Source: JBKQVT01 sp963727245
GTDB taxonomy: Bacteria; Planctomycetota; Planctomycetia; Pirellulales; Thermoguttaceae
Length of the DNA: 64,000 nt
Direction of reading: 5' to 3'
NCBI GenBank assembly: GCA_963727245.1
Contig: CAVSFO010000020.1
Span: 124,001 to 188,000 of the forward strand
Shown here: one piece after another, positions 23,957 through 34,020 of the stretch
Layout: each line of letters begins with the position of its first letter
How positions within the stretch are numbered: the stretch's first letter is position 1
The notes under the pieces: model-generated
What the model was told of the DNA's origin: nothing
The model's database searches: none
Seen by the model: only the letters and a program-made list of their open reading frames with translations
Made by a program: the position numbers and the translations under genes

Positions 23957-25060
23957 ATGGATCCTCACGAACTGGACCTCTGGCACATGCGACGGGCCCT
24001 GGACCTGGCGGCCTCCGGCCAAGGTTTCGTCGAGCCCAACCCCATGGTCGGCTGCGTGATCGCCCGCGGCGCCGAAATCATCGGCGAAGGCTGGCACCGG
24101 CGCTTCGGCGGCGACCATGCCGAGGTGGACGCCCTGCGATTGGCCGGCAGCCGCGCCGCCGGGGCGACTTTGTACGTCAGCCTGGAGCCCTGCTGTCACT
24201 TCGGCAAGACGCCCCCTTGCACCGGGGCGATTGTCGCCGCCGGCATCGGCCGCGTCGTGGCCGCCCTGGCCGATCCCTTTCCCCAAGTGGCCGGCGGGGG
24301 CACGGCCGCGCTGCGGGCGGCCGGGGTGGCGGTCGAAGTCGGGCTGCTGGCCGACCAGGCCCGGCGGCTCAATGCCCCCTATCTGAAACTGCTCCAGCGG
24401 GGCCGGCCCTGGATCATCGCCAAGTGGGCCATGACGCTGGACGGCAAGATCGCCACCCGCAATGCCCAGAGCCAATGGATCTCCGGCCCCCGCTCACGAC
24501 AAATCGTCCATGCCCTCCGCGGCCGGATGGATGCAATCGTCGTCGGCCGGGAGACGGCCGCCCGCGACGACCCGCTGCTGACGGCCCGGCCGCCCGGACC
24601 GCGGACGGCCACGCGCGTGGTGCTCGACACCCGGGCCGCACTGCCGTCGCAAAGCCAACTGGTCCGCACCGCCGGCGAGGCGCCGCTGTTGGTGGCTGTC
24701 GGCAGCGAAGCGCCGCCGGCCGATTGCCAGCGGCTGCGGCAGGCCGGTTGCGAGGTGTTGGTCTGCCCGGGGGCCAGTCCGGCGGCCCGGCTCGACGCCT
24801 TGCTGGCGGAACTCGGCCGCCGGCAAATGACCAACGTGCTGGTGGAAGGCGGCGGCCGCGTCCTGGGCAGCTTGTTGGACGCCCGACAGATCGACGAAGT
24901 ACACGTCTTCATTGCCCCCAAGCTCATCGGCGGCGGCGCGGCTCCCAGTCCGATCGCCGGCCAGGGCGTGGCCGAGCTGGCTTCCGCGCTGGCCCTGGAC
25001 GAGTTGTTCGTCGAGTCGCTCGACGGCGACGTGTATGTGAGGGGGAGGAGAAGGGATTAG
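23957..25060 (+). CDS. ribD: Bifunctional riboflavin biosynthesis deaminase/reductase RibD
   Basis: Steps 2 and 3 of riboflavin synthesis. Residues 1-145 are the cytidine-deaminase-like domain: PNPMVGCVI, zinc ligands His54 (HAE) and Cys79/Cys88 (PCCHFGKTPPC), catalytic Glu56. Residues 150-367 are the dihydrofolate-reductase-like reductase: KWAMTLDGKIAT, VGRETAARDDPLLTAR, NVLVEGGGRVLG. The length (367 aa) is normal. ATG 23957 is 20 bases after the upstream stop. Other riboflavin genes are not in the window. Confidence 0.95.
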   Translation: MDPHELDLWHMRRALDLAASGQGFVEPNPMVGCVIARGAEIIGEGWHRRFGGDHAEVDALRLAGSRAAGATLYVSLEPCCHFGKTPPCTGAIVAAGIGRVVAALADPFPQVAGGGTAALRAAGVAVEVGLLADQARRLNAPYLKLLQRGRPWIIAKWAMTLDGKIATRNAQSQWISGPRSRQIVHALRGRMDAIVVGRETAARDDPLLTARPPGPRTATRVVLDTRAALPSQSQLVRTAGEAPLLVAVGSEAPPADCQRLRQAGCEVLVCPGASPAARLDALLAELGRRQMTNVLVEGGGRVLGSLLDARQIDEVHVFIAPKLIGGGAAPSPIAGQGVAELASALALDELFVESLDGDVYVRGRRRD

Positions 25061-25099
25061 GGATTGGGGATTAGGGATTAGGAAATTGGAGGATTGAAC

Positions 25100-26330
25100 A
25101 TGATGAGCCAGCGGCACGTTGCAATTCCGTCGCGCGGGGCGGCACGCTTGCGGTTTCGCACGGCGCTGGCCGTTTCGCTCTCTGCTGCCGCCCTGGCGCT
25201 ATCCGCCGCCGCGCCCGGCGCGGCCGCGACGCTCAAGGTCGGACCGGGACAGAAATACGCTAAGCCCTCGGCGGCGTTCCAAGCGGCCGGCAGCGGCGAC
25301 GTGATTGAGATTAACGCTGCCGGCGACTACGGCGGCGACGTTGCCACGATCGCGCGCGACAAGCTGACCGTTCGCGGCGTCGGCCGCGGCCGGGTGAAGA
25401 TTCCGGCCAAGGGCCGCATCGAGGGGGGCAAGGCCATCTGGGTCATTCGCGGCCACTACGTCACCGTGGAAAACATCGAGTTCTCCGGCGCCAGGGCCCC
25501 CGACCGAAACGGCGCCGGCATCCGCGCCGAAGGCCAGGGGCTCACCGTCCGCCGCTGCCGCTTCTACGACTGCCAGGACGGCATCCTTGGCGGCGCCGGC
25601 GAGATGCTGATCGAATACAGCGAGTTCGACCACTGTGGCCTGGTTGCCGAGCCGGCCACGCACTCCTGCTACATCGGCGAGCGCTGCACCAAGCTGGCCT
25701 TCCACGGCAACTACTCGACCCGCGTCGTCCAGGGGCACCTGCTGAAGAGCCGGGCCCGGGAGAACTGGGTGCTCTACAACCGCCTGACCGACGAGACCGG
25801 CACCGGCAGCGCCGTGGCCGACTTTCCCAACGGCGGCGTGGTTGTGATGGCCGGCAACATCCTCGACAAGGGCCCAAAGGCCCAGAACAACCGCGTTGTG
25901 GCCTATGGGATGGAGGGGCTCAAGTACCAGCGGAACGCCCTTTACGTGGTCAACAACACGATGTACTACGAACTCCACCGGCCGTCGTTCTTCGTCCGCG
26001 TGGAGAATGCGCCGCCCGGCTTTACCCCGGTGATTTACAACAACCTCTGCATCGGGACCATTCCGCTCTGCAACCTCGCCGACGCCGAGGCGAAGAACAA
26101 CCTGATCTTCGCCAAGCCGAGTATGGTGCGCGTGGTCAACGCCGCCGCCTACGACTTCCGCCTCACGGCCCGGTCTCCCTGCATCGACAAGGGCGTCGAC
26201 CCCGGCAAGGCCGACGGCATCGACCTTGCGCCGCGCTTTCAGTACGTCCACCCCTGCCAGCGCGAGATACGTCCCGTGCGAGGCCCGTTGGACGTTCGGC
26301 GCCTATGAATATGCCCCGTCGGGCAGGTGA
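25100..26330 (+). CDS. Secreted right-handed beta-helix protein
   Basis: ATG 25100 is preceded by TTGGAGG at seven bases. The signal peptide covers about residues 15-42 (ALAVSLSAAALALSAAAPGAAA). The body has the short strand/turn rhythm of the pectate-lyase-like parallel beta-helix: YVTVENIEFSG, GLTVRRCRFYDCQDGIL, ALYVVNNTMYYE, TPVIYNNLCIG. Carbohydrate binding or cleavage is typical for the fold but no active site is identifiable. In the first frame the gene ends at LDVRRL; one extra T at 26296 is likely, since skipping it gives the usual ending DVGAYEYAPSGR with TGA at 26328. A direct repeat of GGGATTAGGGATT lies between ribD and this gene. Confidence 0.8.
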
Positions 26331-26384
26331 CGTTCACAAGGTCCCTCTGGCACCGCAATGATCACCCTGAACCCTGGTGTCACG

Positions 26385-26846
26385 ATGAAACAATCCTTCA
26401 GCTTTCGCCGTGTCGTTGTGGCTGTGCTGGTGGTCCTGGCCGTGGCGACCGCCGTCGCCTGGCATTACGGCGTGGTCGACGCGCTCATGCCCCGTGCGCC
26501 GAACAACTCGATCATGGTCATTGCGCCCTACCGCTATCAGGGCACGTGGGTGTTCGACGATGCCGCCTTGGGGCTGAAGCACGAGGCGTTCGTCGGCGGC
26601 GTACCGGAGATGATCGACTTCCTGGTCGCCAAGATTCCGCAGGCCGACAAGGGCTTTCGGCTCACGTTTTCCGCCAAGGAATTTCCCGGCTATCAGAAGA
26701 AGCTCACGTGGGTCCGCGGCAATTCCGAGGGGAATTGGTATCGGTTGGAGAAGCCGCCGATGGAAGGCTGGCTTTGCCCGGCACTGTTCCGATATTTCCG
26801 GGAAGCGCCGAAGGTGCTCTACGTGAAGGCGGATCCCAAGGCGTAA
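26385..26846 (+). CDS. DUF6717 family membrane-anchored protein
   Basis: A 153-residue protein: an N-terminal signal anchor (FRRVVVAVLVVLAVATAVAWHYG) and a soluble domain with SIMVIAPYRYQGTWVFDD, PEMIDFLVAKIPQADKGF, and LFRYFREAPKVLYVKA. This matches the DUF6717 family as I know it, of unknown function. ATG 26385 is preferred because it starts right before the anchor; ATG 26358 is possible and neither has a strong ribosome binding site. It lies shortly after the beta-helix gene on the same strand. Confidence 0.7.
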   Translation: MKQSFSFRRVVVAVLVVLAVATAVAWHYGVVDALMPRAPNNSIMVIAPYRYQGTWVFDDAALGLKHEAFVGGVPEMIDFLVAKIPQADKGFRLTFSAKEFPGYQKKLTWVRGNSEGNWYRLEKPPMEGWLCPALFRYFREAPKVLYVKADPKA

Positions 26847-26885
26847 GCAAGCCCGCCGGCAGGTGGTATTCGCAGCAAGCAGCGG

Positions 26886-27308
26886 TCAAACGACGCAAAG
26901 ATCGCCCTTAACTTCGATGTCCTCGGCCAGGGCGATGAGCTTCTCATAGGCGAGAGTCGGCAACTCCCGCGGCGCGTGTTGCGACGACCATAACTGGGCC
27001 AGGAAGATGTGGCGCAGTTTGACGGGACGGTCCTGAATCTCGATCTGGAAGCCGGGCATCTGCTTCAGCAGAGCGCTGCAAAACTTGGAAACACCCTTGA
27101 TGAGCGACCCGATCACCTGGTTGCTCTCTTGGCTGTAATAGACGGTTACCAGATCGTCGACCCGCTCGGCGTAGAACGGCTCGGGACTGACCAGGAACTC
27201 GATGCAGTCGCCGTCGGGATCATAAGTTGCCGTCGGCTTGAACTGCTTGGCTGGTTCCGCCAGGAGCATCACCCGCTTTGCGAATTCTTCGTTCGATGTC
27301 ACCGTCAT
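26886..27308 (-). CDS. Hypothetical protein, possible antitoxin-like partner
   Basis: A 140-residue acidic protein with no signal or membrane segment. The centre reads ATYDPDGDCIEFLVSPEPFYAERVDDLVTVYYS, which resembles the Tyr-Asp start of DUF2283-like small proteins only loosely. The end is helical. Its ATG overlaps the stop of the upstream gene in ATGA (27305-27308), so translation is probably coupled. The paired small-gene arrangement suggests a two-component module such as toxin-antitoxin, but that is inference. Confidence 0.55.
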   Translation of the reverse strand: MTVTSNEEFAKRVMLLAEPAKQFKPTATYDPDGDCIEFLVSPEPFYAERVDDLVTVYYSQESNQVIGSLIKGVSKFCSALLKQMPGFQIEIQDRPVKLRHIFLAQLWSSQHAPRELPTLAYEKLIALAEDIEVKGDLCVV

Positions 27309-27736
27309 AACAACCGCTTTCTAAATCGGGCTTCGTGGTCCCTGGGGAGCCGCAGGTTGTCGGGGTCGGATTTCTCCCACCTCCAATTATACGCGACTCC
27401 TTCGTCGTTTACGAAAACCAAATACACTTTTCCCCCGAAAGGTCGCACCGATGTTCCGTCCTGGAGATAGGCGTGCTCGGGAATTCCGCAGTAGCAGCGC
27501 CAGCCGCTCCCCCGGCGTGGTTCGTCCTCATCGGCCCGCAGCCCCTCGAAAATGGCGGTCGGGTGCTGGAGGATTTCTGGAACGATATAGGCGTACTCCT
27601 TGGCCTGCCCGAGGCTCCGGCGGCCCACGGTTTGTATCCGGTCGTAGGAAATCAGCACCTCGCAAGTCTTACCGTCCGCGGGATTGACGGCGGCAATGGA
27701 GATGCACTGGCGGCGGAACTCGCCCTTTTCCGACAT
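27305..27736 (-). CDS. Hypothetical protein, possible nuclease/toxin-like partner
   Basis: A 143-residue protein, first of an overlapping pair. It is rich in charged and aromatic residues: VLISYDRIQTVGRR, GWRCYCGIPEHAYLQDGTS, GKVYLVFVNDEGVAYNWRWE, and a basic tail RDHEARFRKRLL. The conserved-looking His/Trp/Glu pattern could belong to a small nuclease, but I do not recognise a family. The upstream gap to 27736 shows no clear promoter box. Confidence 0.55.
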   Translation of the reverse strand: MSEKGEFRRQCISIAAVNPADGKTCEVLISYDRIQTVGRRSLGQAKEYAYIVPEILQHPTAIFEGLRADEDEPRRGSGWRCYCGIPEHAYLQDGTSVRPFGGKVYLVFVNDEGVAYNWRWEKSDPDNLRLPRDHEARFRKRLL

Positions 27737-27912
27737 GGTGCACCAAAATACCCCACACGGCCCGGCGTGGCAAGGCTGGCCGGATCAGGCGTCATTCCCC
27801 CTCTAACTGTGGGGTTCATTCCACCAGGCAGCGAAACCTGCTCGGGACGGCTTGGATCGTGGGGCAAAACATGCTAGGATGGTGGGGTTGCCACGGTTTG
27901 GGAGCGGCGTGA

Positions 27913-28134
27913 ATGACAAAAAAGGAAGAAGCGATCGAGGTGGATGGGGTCGTTACCGAGGCCCTGGCCAACACGCGGTTCCGCGTGCAGTTGGACAGCG
28001 GCCACAAGGTGATCGCCCACGTCGCCGGTCGCATGCGCAAGCACTTCATCCGCATTGTGCCGGGCGATAAGGTCCGCGTCGAACTCTCGCCCTACGACTT
28101 GACCAAGGGGCGAATCACCTACCGCGAGCGGTAA
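27913..28134 (+). CDS. infA: Translation initiation factor IF-1
   Basis: A 73-residue S1-like OB-fold protein that occupies the ribosomal A site during initiation. It matches the family across its length: EAIEVDGVVTEALANTRFRVQL, GHKVIAHVAGRMRKHFIRI, PGDKVRVELSPYDLTKGRITYRER. It stands alone. The following gap (28135-28435) shows no ORF and no terminator that I can identify. Confidence 0.95.
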   Translation: MTKKEEAIEVDGVVTEALANTRFRVQLDSGHKVIAHVAGRMRKHFIRIVPGDKVRVELSPYDLTKGRITYRER

Positions 28135-28435
28135 CGCGCCCCGAGCAGCCCCCGCCGGCGCGCGGCACGACCAAGGTCTGTCGCCACCTCTTCGGCCGGC
28201 CAATCGTCACGCCCGGCTGCGGCTCGCAACCGCGTGCGATCATCAGGATGGCTATAAGCCACCTAGAAGTATTGGTCGCGGGATCTTCCGCGGACATGTT
28301 TCCACCCACCGTGGTGGACGGGCGCATTTTGCGGTAAACTGAACTTTCCGTCCCGCCCGGGCGACGGCCCGGCCCCGTGGTGGTCTGTCCGCGGCAACCT
28401 TGATTGGCGCCGTCCTCTAACGAAAGGAACATGCA

Positions 28436-30219
28436 GTGAGAAAGTTGCTGTCAGCGACGTTGGCTATCGTGCTGCTGGGGAGTCTCTCAAACGTCAGTCC
28501 GGCACAAGGGACTGCCGGCGTAGACAAGCCCGTGGTGACCATCTCCTTCGCCGGCTACAACGCGCCTGCGCGGACAAGTCGACATCGTGGGAAAGCTTAT
28601 CGGCAATCCCGATCTGTCCAAGGGTTTGGAAACGTTCCTGATGATGGCCACGCAAGGCAAGGGCCTCGCCATGCTCGATAAGACGAAGCCTTGGGGGGCG
28701 GTGATCTCGGCAACCGGCACCGAACGAGCCCCCGAACAACTCCTCTGGCACGGCTTCGTGCCGGTGACCGATTTGAAGCAACTCATGTCGCTGGCGCCCA
28801 ATCCGGCCACCCACCAGCCGTTTGTTCCCGACGCCGACGGCGTTTACGTGGTGAACGACGGCCGGGGCGTGCCCGGCTTTATTGTGGCCAAGGGCGCTTG
28901 GGGCCACGTGGTCAGCCGCCGCGACATGATCAAGAGCCTTGCCGCCGACCCCGCGGTGCTGCTGGGCGATCTGCCCAAGCAATACACGCTGGCCTGCCGG
29001 GTGTCGCTGCAGAACCTGCCGCGCGGCTTGCGCGAGTCGCTGGGCACCCAAGCGCAGACGCTTGCGCCTGGCCATCAACCCCGGCCTCGAGGACGACGAC
29101 GAGGTGGCCGAGCGGCTGGCGGTGATCGAGGAGCCCATCAAGAAGGCCCTGGGGGCGATCGACGAGCTGGATGAATTGCTCGTGGGCCTGAAGATCGACC
29201 AGACCAGCAACTCGGCCCAGCTCGATTACCGGCTGACGGCGGTGGCGGGCTCGGCGACGGCCAAGAAATTCGCCCAAGTGAAGGCGGCCACCACCGCGAT
29301 GGCCGGCTTCCTGCTGCCGGACGCCGCGCTGACCGCCAATTGGGCCGTCACGCTCGACGACGCCAGCGTGGCCGCCGCCAGGAAGTCGCTGGCCGCCTTC
29401 GGCGCCGCCACCGGCAAAGAACTCGACGGCAGCGACGAGCTGAACAAGGACCAGATCCAGGTGGCCAAGCAGTTGCTGCTGGATGCCATCGCCGTGGCGG
29501 ACAAGACCTTGCAGGGCAAGAAGACCGATTGCGGGCTGGCCCTGGTGCTGAAGCCCCGCGCCACCACGCTCCTCTTCGGCAGCCTGATCGTCGATGGCGA
29601 CAAGCTCGACAACGTCTTCAAGCGGCTGGTCGCCGAGATCGGCAAGGACGACCCCGACACGGCCAAGTTGGTGAAACTCGATGCCGACAGCCAGGACGGC
29701 GTCCACTTCCACGTCGCCACCATTCCCGTCACTTCCCCGGAACTGACCGTGGTCGTTGGCGCCAAGGTGGAGGCGGTGCTGGGCATCGGCCCCGATCGGC
29801 TCTACGTGGCGGTGGGCCAGGACGCCCTGAAACAACTCAAGGACGCGATCGCCAAGTCGAAGGCGGCCGCCGGCAAAGAGATTCCGCCGCTGCGGATTTC
29901 GTTGGCCGCCGCCCCGGTGGCCAAGTTCGTCGCCGAACTGCAGAAAACCACGGGCGACAACGGGGACGCCGAAGCCAAGGCCATGGTGGCCAACATCGCC
30001 AGCACCTTGGAGAAGACGGCCGGCGGCAAGGACCACGTCACCCTGACGGTCACGCCGGTGACCAACGGACTCAGCGCCCGGCTGGAGGTCGAGGAAGGGC
30101 TGCTGAAACTCGGCGGCGGCCTGATGGGCCCGATCGGCCCGGGTGGGATGCCGCCAGGTGGGATGCCGCCAGGCGGGATGCCGCCGGGCGGGATGACCCA
30201 ACCGGCGCCTGCCAGGTAG
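28436..30219 (+). CDS. Secreted hypothetical protein with Gly/Met/Pro repeat tail
   Basis: GTG 28436 is used: AAAGGA lies eight bases upstream and the nearby ATG at 28431 stops at once. A signal peptide (LLSATLAIVLLGSLSNVSPAQ) leads into about 560 residues of alternating helix and strand with a repeated layout (NPDLSKGLETFLMMAT, DKTKPWGAVI, FVPVTDLKQLM). This kind of protein is frequent in planctomycetes and has no known function. The C-terminus carries PPGGM repeats (about 30150-30200). Two extra bases, near 28566 and 29062, split the frame into three; skipping them gives GYNALRGQVDIVGKL and TLRLAINPGLEDDD. Confidence 0.75.
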
Positions 30220-30276
30220 ATCGCCAGTTGCCGGTTGAGGACCGGTGAATCCATCACTGTTGCAAGAATAGTACCC

Positions 30277-30321
30277 GGCACACGCCGTGTGCCGCCAGTC
30301 CGCACACGGCGTGTGCGGACT
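30277..30321. repeat. Two adjacent palindromes, family J
   Basis: GGCACACGCCGTGTGCC (30277-30293), then a 25-base palindrome with arms AGTCCGCACAC and GTGTGCGGACT (30297-30321). They lie just before lysA and could fold as RNA hairpins. Nothing else is in the 30220-30370 gap. Confidence 0.85.
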
Positions 30322-30370
30322 ACTTTGGACAACGCGCTGGCTGTTGATTTTCCTGCTTAATGCTCACCCC

Positions 30371-31619
30371 ATGACCGCTGCCCTGAGAACCGAAATCGCC
30401 GCGCTCTCCGTCACCGATCTGGCCCGGCGGTTCGGCACGCCGCTGTACGTCTACGATGCGGCCATGATGCTGCGGCGCTTGGGCGACCTGGCCGCCTTCG
30501 ATCACGTCCGCTTCGCCCAGAAGGCCTGTTCCAACCTGGCCGTCCTCGAGCTGCTCCGCCGCCATGGGGCCCTGGTCGATACGGTCAGCGGGGGCGAGAT
30601 TCGCCGCGCCTTGGCCGCCGGCTACCTGTCCGAGGGCTCGCCGCCGCCGATCGCCTACACCGCCAACGTCTTCGACGCCGAGGCCCTCGACTTGTGCGTC
30701 GAGCGCGGCATCCACGTCAACTGCGGCTCGCCGGACATGATCGATCAGCTCGGCCGCCGCGCGCCCGGCCGCCCGATCACGCTGCGGATCAACCCCGGCT
30801 TCGGCCACGGCCACAGCCGCAAGACCAACACCGGCGGCGAGCAGTCGAAGCACGGCATCTGGCACGAGCAGATCGCCGCCTGCCTGGCCCGCGCAGCGGT
30901 ACGGGCTGGTCGTGACCGGTCTGCACATGCACATCGGCTCCGGCACGGACCTGGAACACCTCGGCCGCGTTTGTGCGGCCATGGAAAAGGCGGCCGCGGC
31001 GGTCGGCCCCACCGTCACCTCGATCAGCGCCGGCGGCGGGTTGCCGGTGCCCTATCGCCCGGGCGAACGCTACGTCGATCTGGCGGCCTACTTCGCCCTC
31101 TGGGCCGCCAGCCGAGGGCGGCTGGCCGAGCGCTTCGCGCAGGCGGTCAGCCTGGAAATCGAGCCCGGCCGATACCTGGTCGCGGAGAGCGGCTACCTGG
31201 TGGCCGAGATTCGGGCGGTGAAGCAGCAGGGCCCCAACACGTTCTACCTGGTGGACGCGGGGTTCAACAACCTCGCCCGCCCCATCCTCTACGGCGCCTA
31301 TCACCCCATGTCGGTCGTGCCGGCCGATGGCGGGATGCAGCGGCCGGAGCGCGAGGTCATCGTGGGCGGACCGCTGTGCGAGTCGGGGGACATTTTCACG
31401 CAGGAAGAGGGCGGTTATGTCGCTCCCCGCCGCCTGCCGGAGGCCGCCGTCGGCGACCTGCTGGTGATCGAGTGCGCGGGGGCCTATGGGGCGGTGATGG
31501 GCTCGAACTACAATTCCCGCCCCCTGGCCGCCGAGGTCCTCATCGAGAACGGCCAGCCGCGGCTGATCCGCCGCCGTCAAACCTTCGAGGACCTGGTGCG
31601 CGAAGAGCAGAACTTGTAG
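30371..31619 (+). CDS. lysA: Diaminopimelate decarboxylase
   Basis: Last step of lysine synthesis, PLP-dependent, alanine-racemase fold. PLP lysine is Lys51 (FAQKACSN). DTVSGGEIRRAL, RINPGFGHGHSRKTNTGGEQSKHGI, LHMHIGSG, GGGLPVPYRPGE, EPGRYLV, CESGDIF and the C-terminal AGAYGAVMGSNYNSRP are all present. One extra or two missing bases near 30898 split the frame after CLARAA, and YGLVVTGLHMHIG follows in the +1 frame. ATG 30371 has no strong ribosome binding site. Single gene between repeats. Confidence 0.93.
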
Positions 31620-31628
31620 GCGGGCGTT

Positions 31629-31836
31629 TACCGGGGACGGTCCTGATTTTCGCCAACGAAAACCAAGGGTGTAGCGTGGAGAATCTCGCGCAAAGTCGCC
31701 AAGCCGCAAAGGCGCAAAGGTAGGGAAAAGAAGGGAGGGAAAGTCGAATTGCCGCACGGATTCGATTCGCCAACCACCTCCTCTTCCTTCGCGGCTTTGC
31801 GGCTTGGCGCCTTTGCGTGGGAAGTTTCTCGCGTTG
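31629..31836. repeat. Inverted dispersed repeats, families I and G
   Basis: A family I palindrome (31629-31665), then two inverted copies of a second repeat: GCCAAGCCGCAAAGGCGCAA near 31696 and TTTGCGGCTTGGCGCCTTTG near 31796. Together they fill the gap between lysA and the M48 protease gene. Confidence 0.8.
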
Positions 31837-31864
31837 ACCTTGCCACGAAGCTCGGTATCACTGT

Positions 31865-33038
31865 ATGGCCAACCAAGAAACGCCCGAACCGTCGCCCGCG
31901 GCGGGCGCGACTGAACCCGCCGGCATGACGCCCGAACAATTGGCCGAGGCCAAGCATTACGGCCGGCTGGAGTTGATCTGCGGCCTGGCCGACAAGGCCC
32001 TGGACCTTGCCGTGCTGGCCGTCGTGGCCGTTGCGGCCGCGCAGCCCGCAGACGGCTGGCTCCAGCAGTCGCCCTGGCTGCGGAATTGCTGGTCGCTGCG
32101 GCTGCTGGCGATGTTTCTGATCGTGATTGCGGCGAACACGTGCGTTTCCTTCCCGCTGTCCTTCTATGCCGGCTACGTGCTGGAGCATCGTTTCAAGCTC
32201 AGCACCCTCAGCTTCCGCGGCTGGCTGTGGCGCTATGGGAAGCGGAACGCCCTGGCCGTCGGGCTGGGCGCGGCCATGATGCTGGGCCTGTTCTGGTTGA
32301 TCTGGACGACGCACGCCTGGTGGTGGCTGGCCGCCGCCGCCGCCTTCTTCGTCGTCAGCGTCCTTATGGGCCAGCTCCTGCCGGTGTTGATCCTGCCGCT
32401 GTTCTACAAAATCCAGCGACTCGACGACCCCGAACTGGCCGAGCGGATCGGCCGGCTGGCGGAATCGACGGGCCTGTCGATCGAGGGCGTCTATCGCATG
32501 GCGCTGAGCGACGAGACGGTGAAGGCCAACGCCATGTTGGCCGGCCTGGGCCGCACCCGCCGCGTGTTGCTGGGCGACACGCTCCTGGACGGCTTCACGC
32601 CCGACGAAATCGAAGTCATCTTCGCCCACGAAATCGGCCATCACGTCTTCCGGCACATACGCAAGATGATTTTGGCGGGCGTGCTGGCCAGCGCGGCCGG
32701 CTTCTTCGTCTGCGACCGCCTGCTGGGCCTTGTGGTTGCCCGGGGCGGCATGGCGTTGGACTACGCGGTGTTGCCCGTCTGGACGTTGCCGTGGCTGCTG
32801 CTCATCCTGAACGTCTTCTTCCTGCTCCTGGGGCCGGCAGAATTTCGTCAGCCGCCGCTACGAGCGGCAATGCGACCGCTACGCGCTGAAGCGGACCGGG
32901 CTGAAGGCCGCCTATCTGAGCGCCTTCCGCAAGCTGGCCAGGATCAACAAGGACGATCCCGACCCGCCTGCTCTGGAAGTCATCCTCTTTCACAGCCACC
33001 CGCCGATTGCCCAGCGGCTGGCCCTGGCCGAGGAGTAG
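31865..33038 (+). CDS. M48 family (Ste24-like) membrane metallopeptidase
   Basis: Zinc metalloprotease of the CAAX protease 1/HtpX type in the inner membrane. Four or more hydrophobic segments (about 45-60, 80-105, 130-180) precede the zinc motif HEIGHH at residues 255-260, followed by two helices and a C-terminal SRRYERQCDRYAL, which supplies the third ligand region. A frame break at about 32841 (one extra base) joins LLGPA to FVSRRYERQ; the true stop is TAG at 33036. ATG 31865 lacks a strong ribosome binding site. Substrate unknown. Confidence 0.88.
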
Positions 33039-33081
33039 CCGCTCGCCGGGGCGGTCGCCCGCCCGCCGCAACGCAAACCAA

Positions 33082-33352
33082 TCTCGCGCAGAGACGCAGA
33101 GTCGCGGGAGGCGGAAGGGATAAGGGAGCACGAGTTTTCGCCGGTGGTTGCGATGGCTTGGCTGTCGCGCGCGGCGGAGCGGCGAGGGGAGTCTCAATAT
33201 GCCAAGAAAGCCTCTTGTGCCTGCGGCACCCCGATAGCAGAGCTATCGGGGCCACCCGGGGCTCGCTTTCTGAATCCCTGGTCCCTGGTCCCTGGCCCCT
33301 GGTCCCTGGCCCCTGGTCCCTGGCCCCTGGTCCCCGGCCCCTGGTCCCTTAC
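33082..33352. repeat. Repeat block: family H, a hairpin and a CCTGG(T/C)CC tandem array
   Basis: A family H copy near 33085; a palindrome CCCGATAGC-AGA-GCTATCGGG near 33230; then about 75 bases of the tandem unit CCTGG(T/C)CCCTGG up to the stop of the minus-strand gene. Similar runs lie at 38.71, 41.89, 44.63 and 48.65 kb. Confidence 0.8.
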
Positions 33353-34020
33353 TTCAGATAATCCACGTCCATCGCGTAGGGAATGCCGCTGGGATCGTTG
33401 GCGTCGATGCGGAAGCGGCCGCCGATCCCGATCAAGCGGGTAGTGTAATCGGCGGTCAGATCGCCGTCCAGGGTCACGCGGATCTGCTCCGTCCGCTTGG
33501 GAAAGGGGATGCAGTAGGGGCACTGATTGTTGGTCGGGCAGAGCGTGAACTGCTTCAGCCCGCTCTGTTGACGGGTGGGCACCATGTATCCCTTGAGAAA
33601 GACCAGTTGGTTTTTTTCCGCCAGCTCCTTGACGTTTGGCGGGGGTTCATCGGGGCTGCTCGGATCGGGCTGGAGTTCGTCGTAGGTGACCCGCTGGTAG
33701 CCGGCGGGGACCTCGCGGATCTCGTCGATGATCAGCCAGCCGTAGCCGGCGATCCAGAAGAAGGCGGCCAGGGCGATGCCGCTCCAGGCCAGGCCGGAGC
33801 CGGTCAACTCCTGGGGAGTGCGGACGATGCGCCGCAAGGCCATCACGCCCAGGACGATGGCCGTCAGGGGGACCACCGCCAGCGAGCGGTTGACAAAAAC
33901 CATCGCCGAAAGCACCGCCAGCGTCAGGCTGCCGACCGCCAGCGCGCTCAGGGCGTGGTAGCCGGCCACCGGCCGGTCGGCGCGGGAGTCGATGGCGGGA
34001 TCGTAGGGGCGAGGGGTCAT
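33349..34020 (-). CDS. DUF4190-like membrane plus DUF3299-like domain protein
   Basis: A 223-residue protein. Residues 20-105 hold two or three hydrophobic helices typical of DUF4190. Residues 140-223 read LKGYMVPTRQQSGLKQFTLC, NNQCPYC, then IRVTLDGDLTADYTTRLIGIGGRF, which resembles DUF3299 periplasmic domains, including a Cys-containing loop. It is the last gene of an ABC exporter operon: its ATG overlaps the stop of the permease gene (34017-34020). A periplasmic accessory role for the exporter is inferred from context. Confidence 0.65.
   Translation of the reverse strand: MTPRPYDPAIDSRADRPVAGYHALSALAVGSLTLAVLSAMVFVNRSLAVVPLTAIVLGVMALRRIVRTPQELTGSGLAWSGIALAAFFWIAGYGWLIIDEIREVPAGYQRVTYDELQPDPSSPDEPPPNVKELAEKNQLVFLKGYMVPTRQQSGLKQFTLCPTNNQCPYCIPFPKRTEQIRVTLDGDLTADYTTRLIGIGGRFRIDANDPSGIPYAMDVDYLK

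Noticed and set aside
33277..33352. CRISPR array
   Set aside because: The CCTGG(T/C)CC units are contiguous, without unique spacers. No array with regular spacers was seen anywhere in the window.
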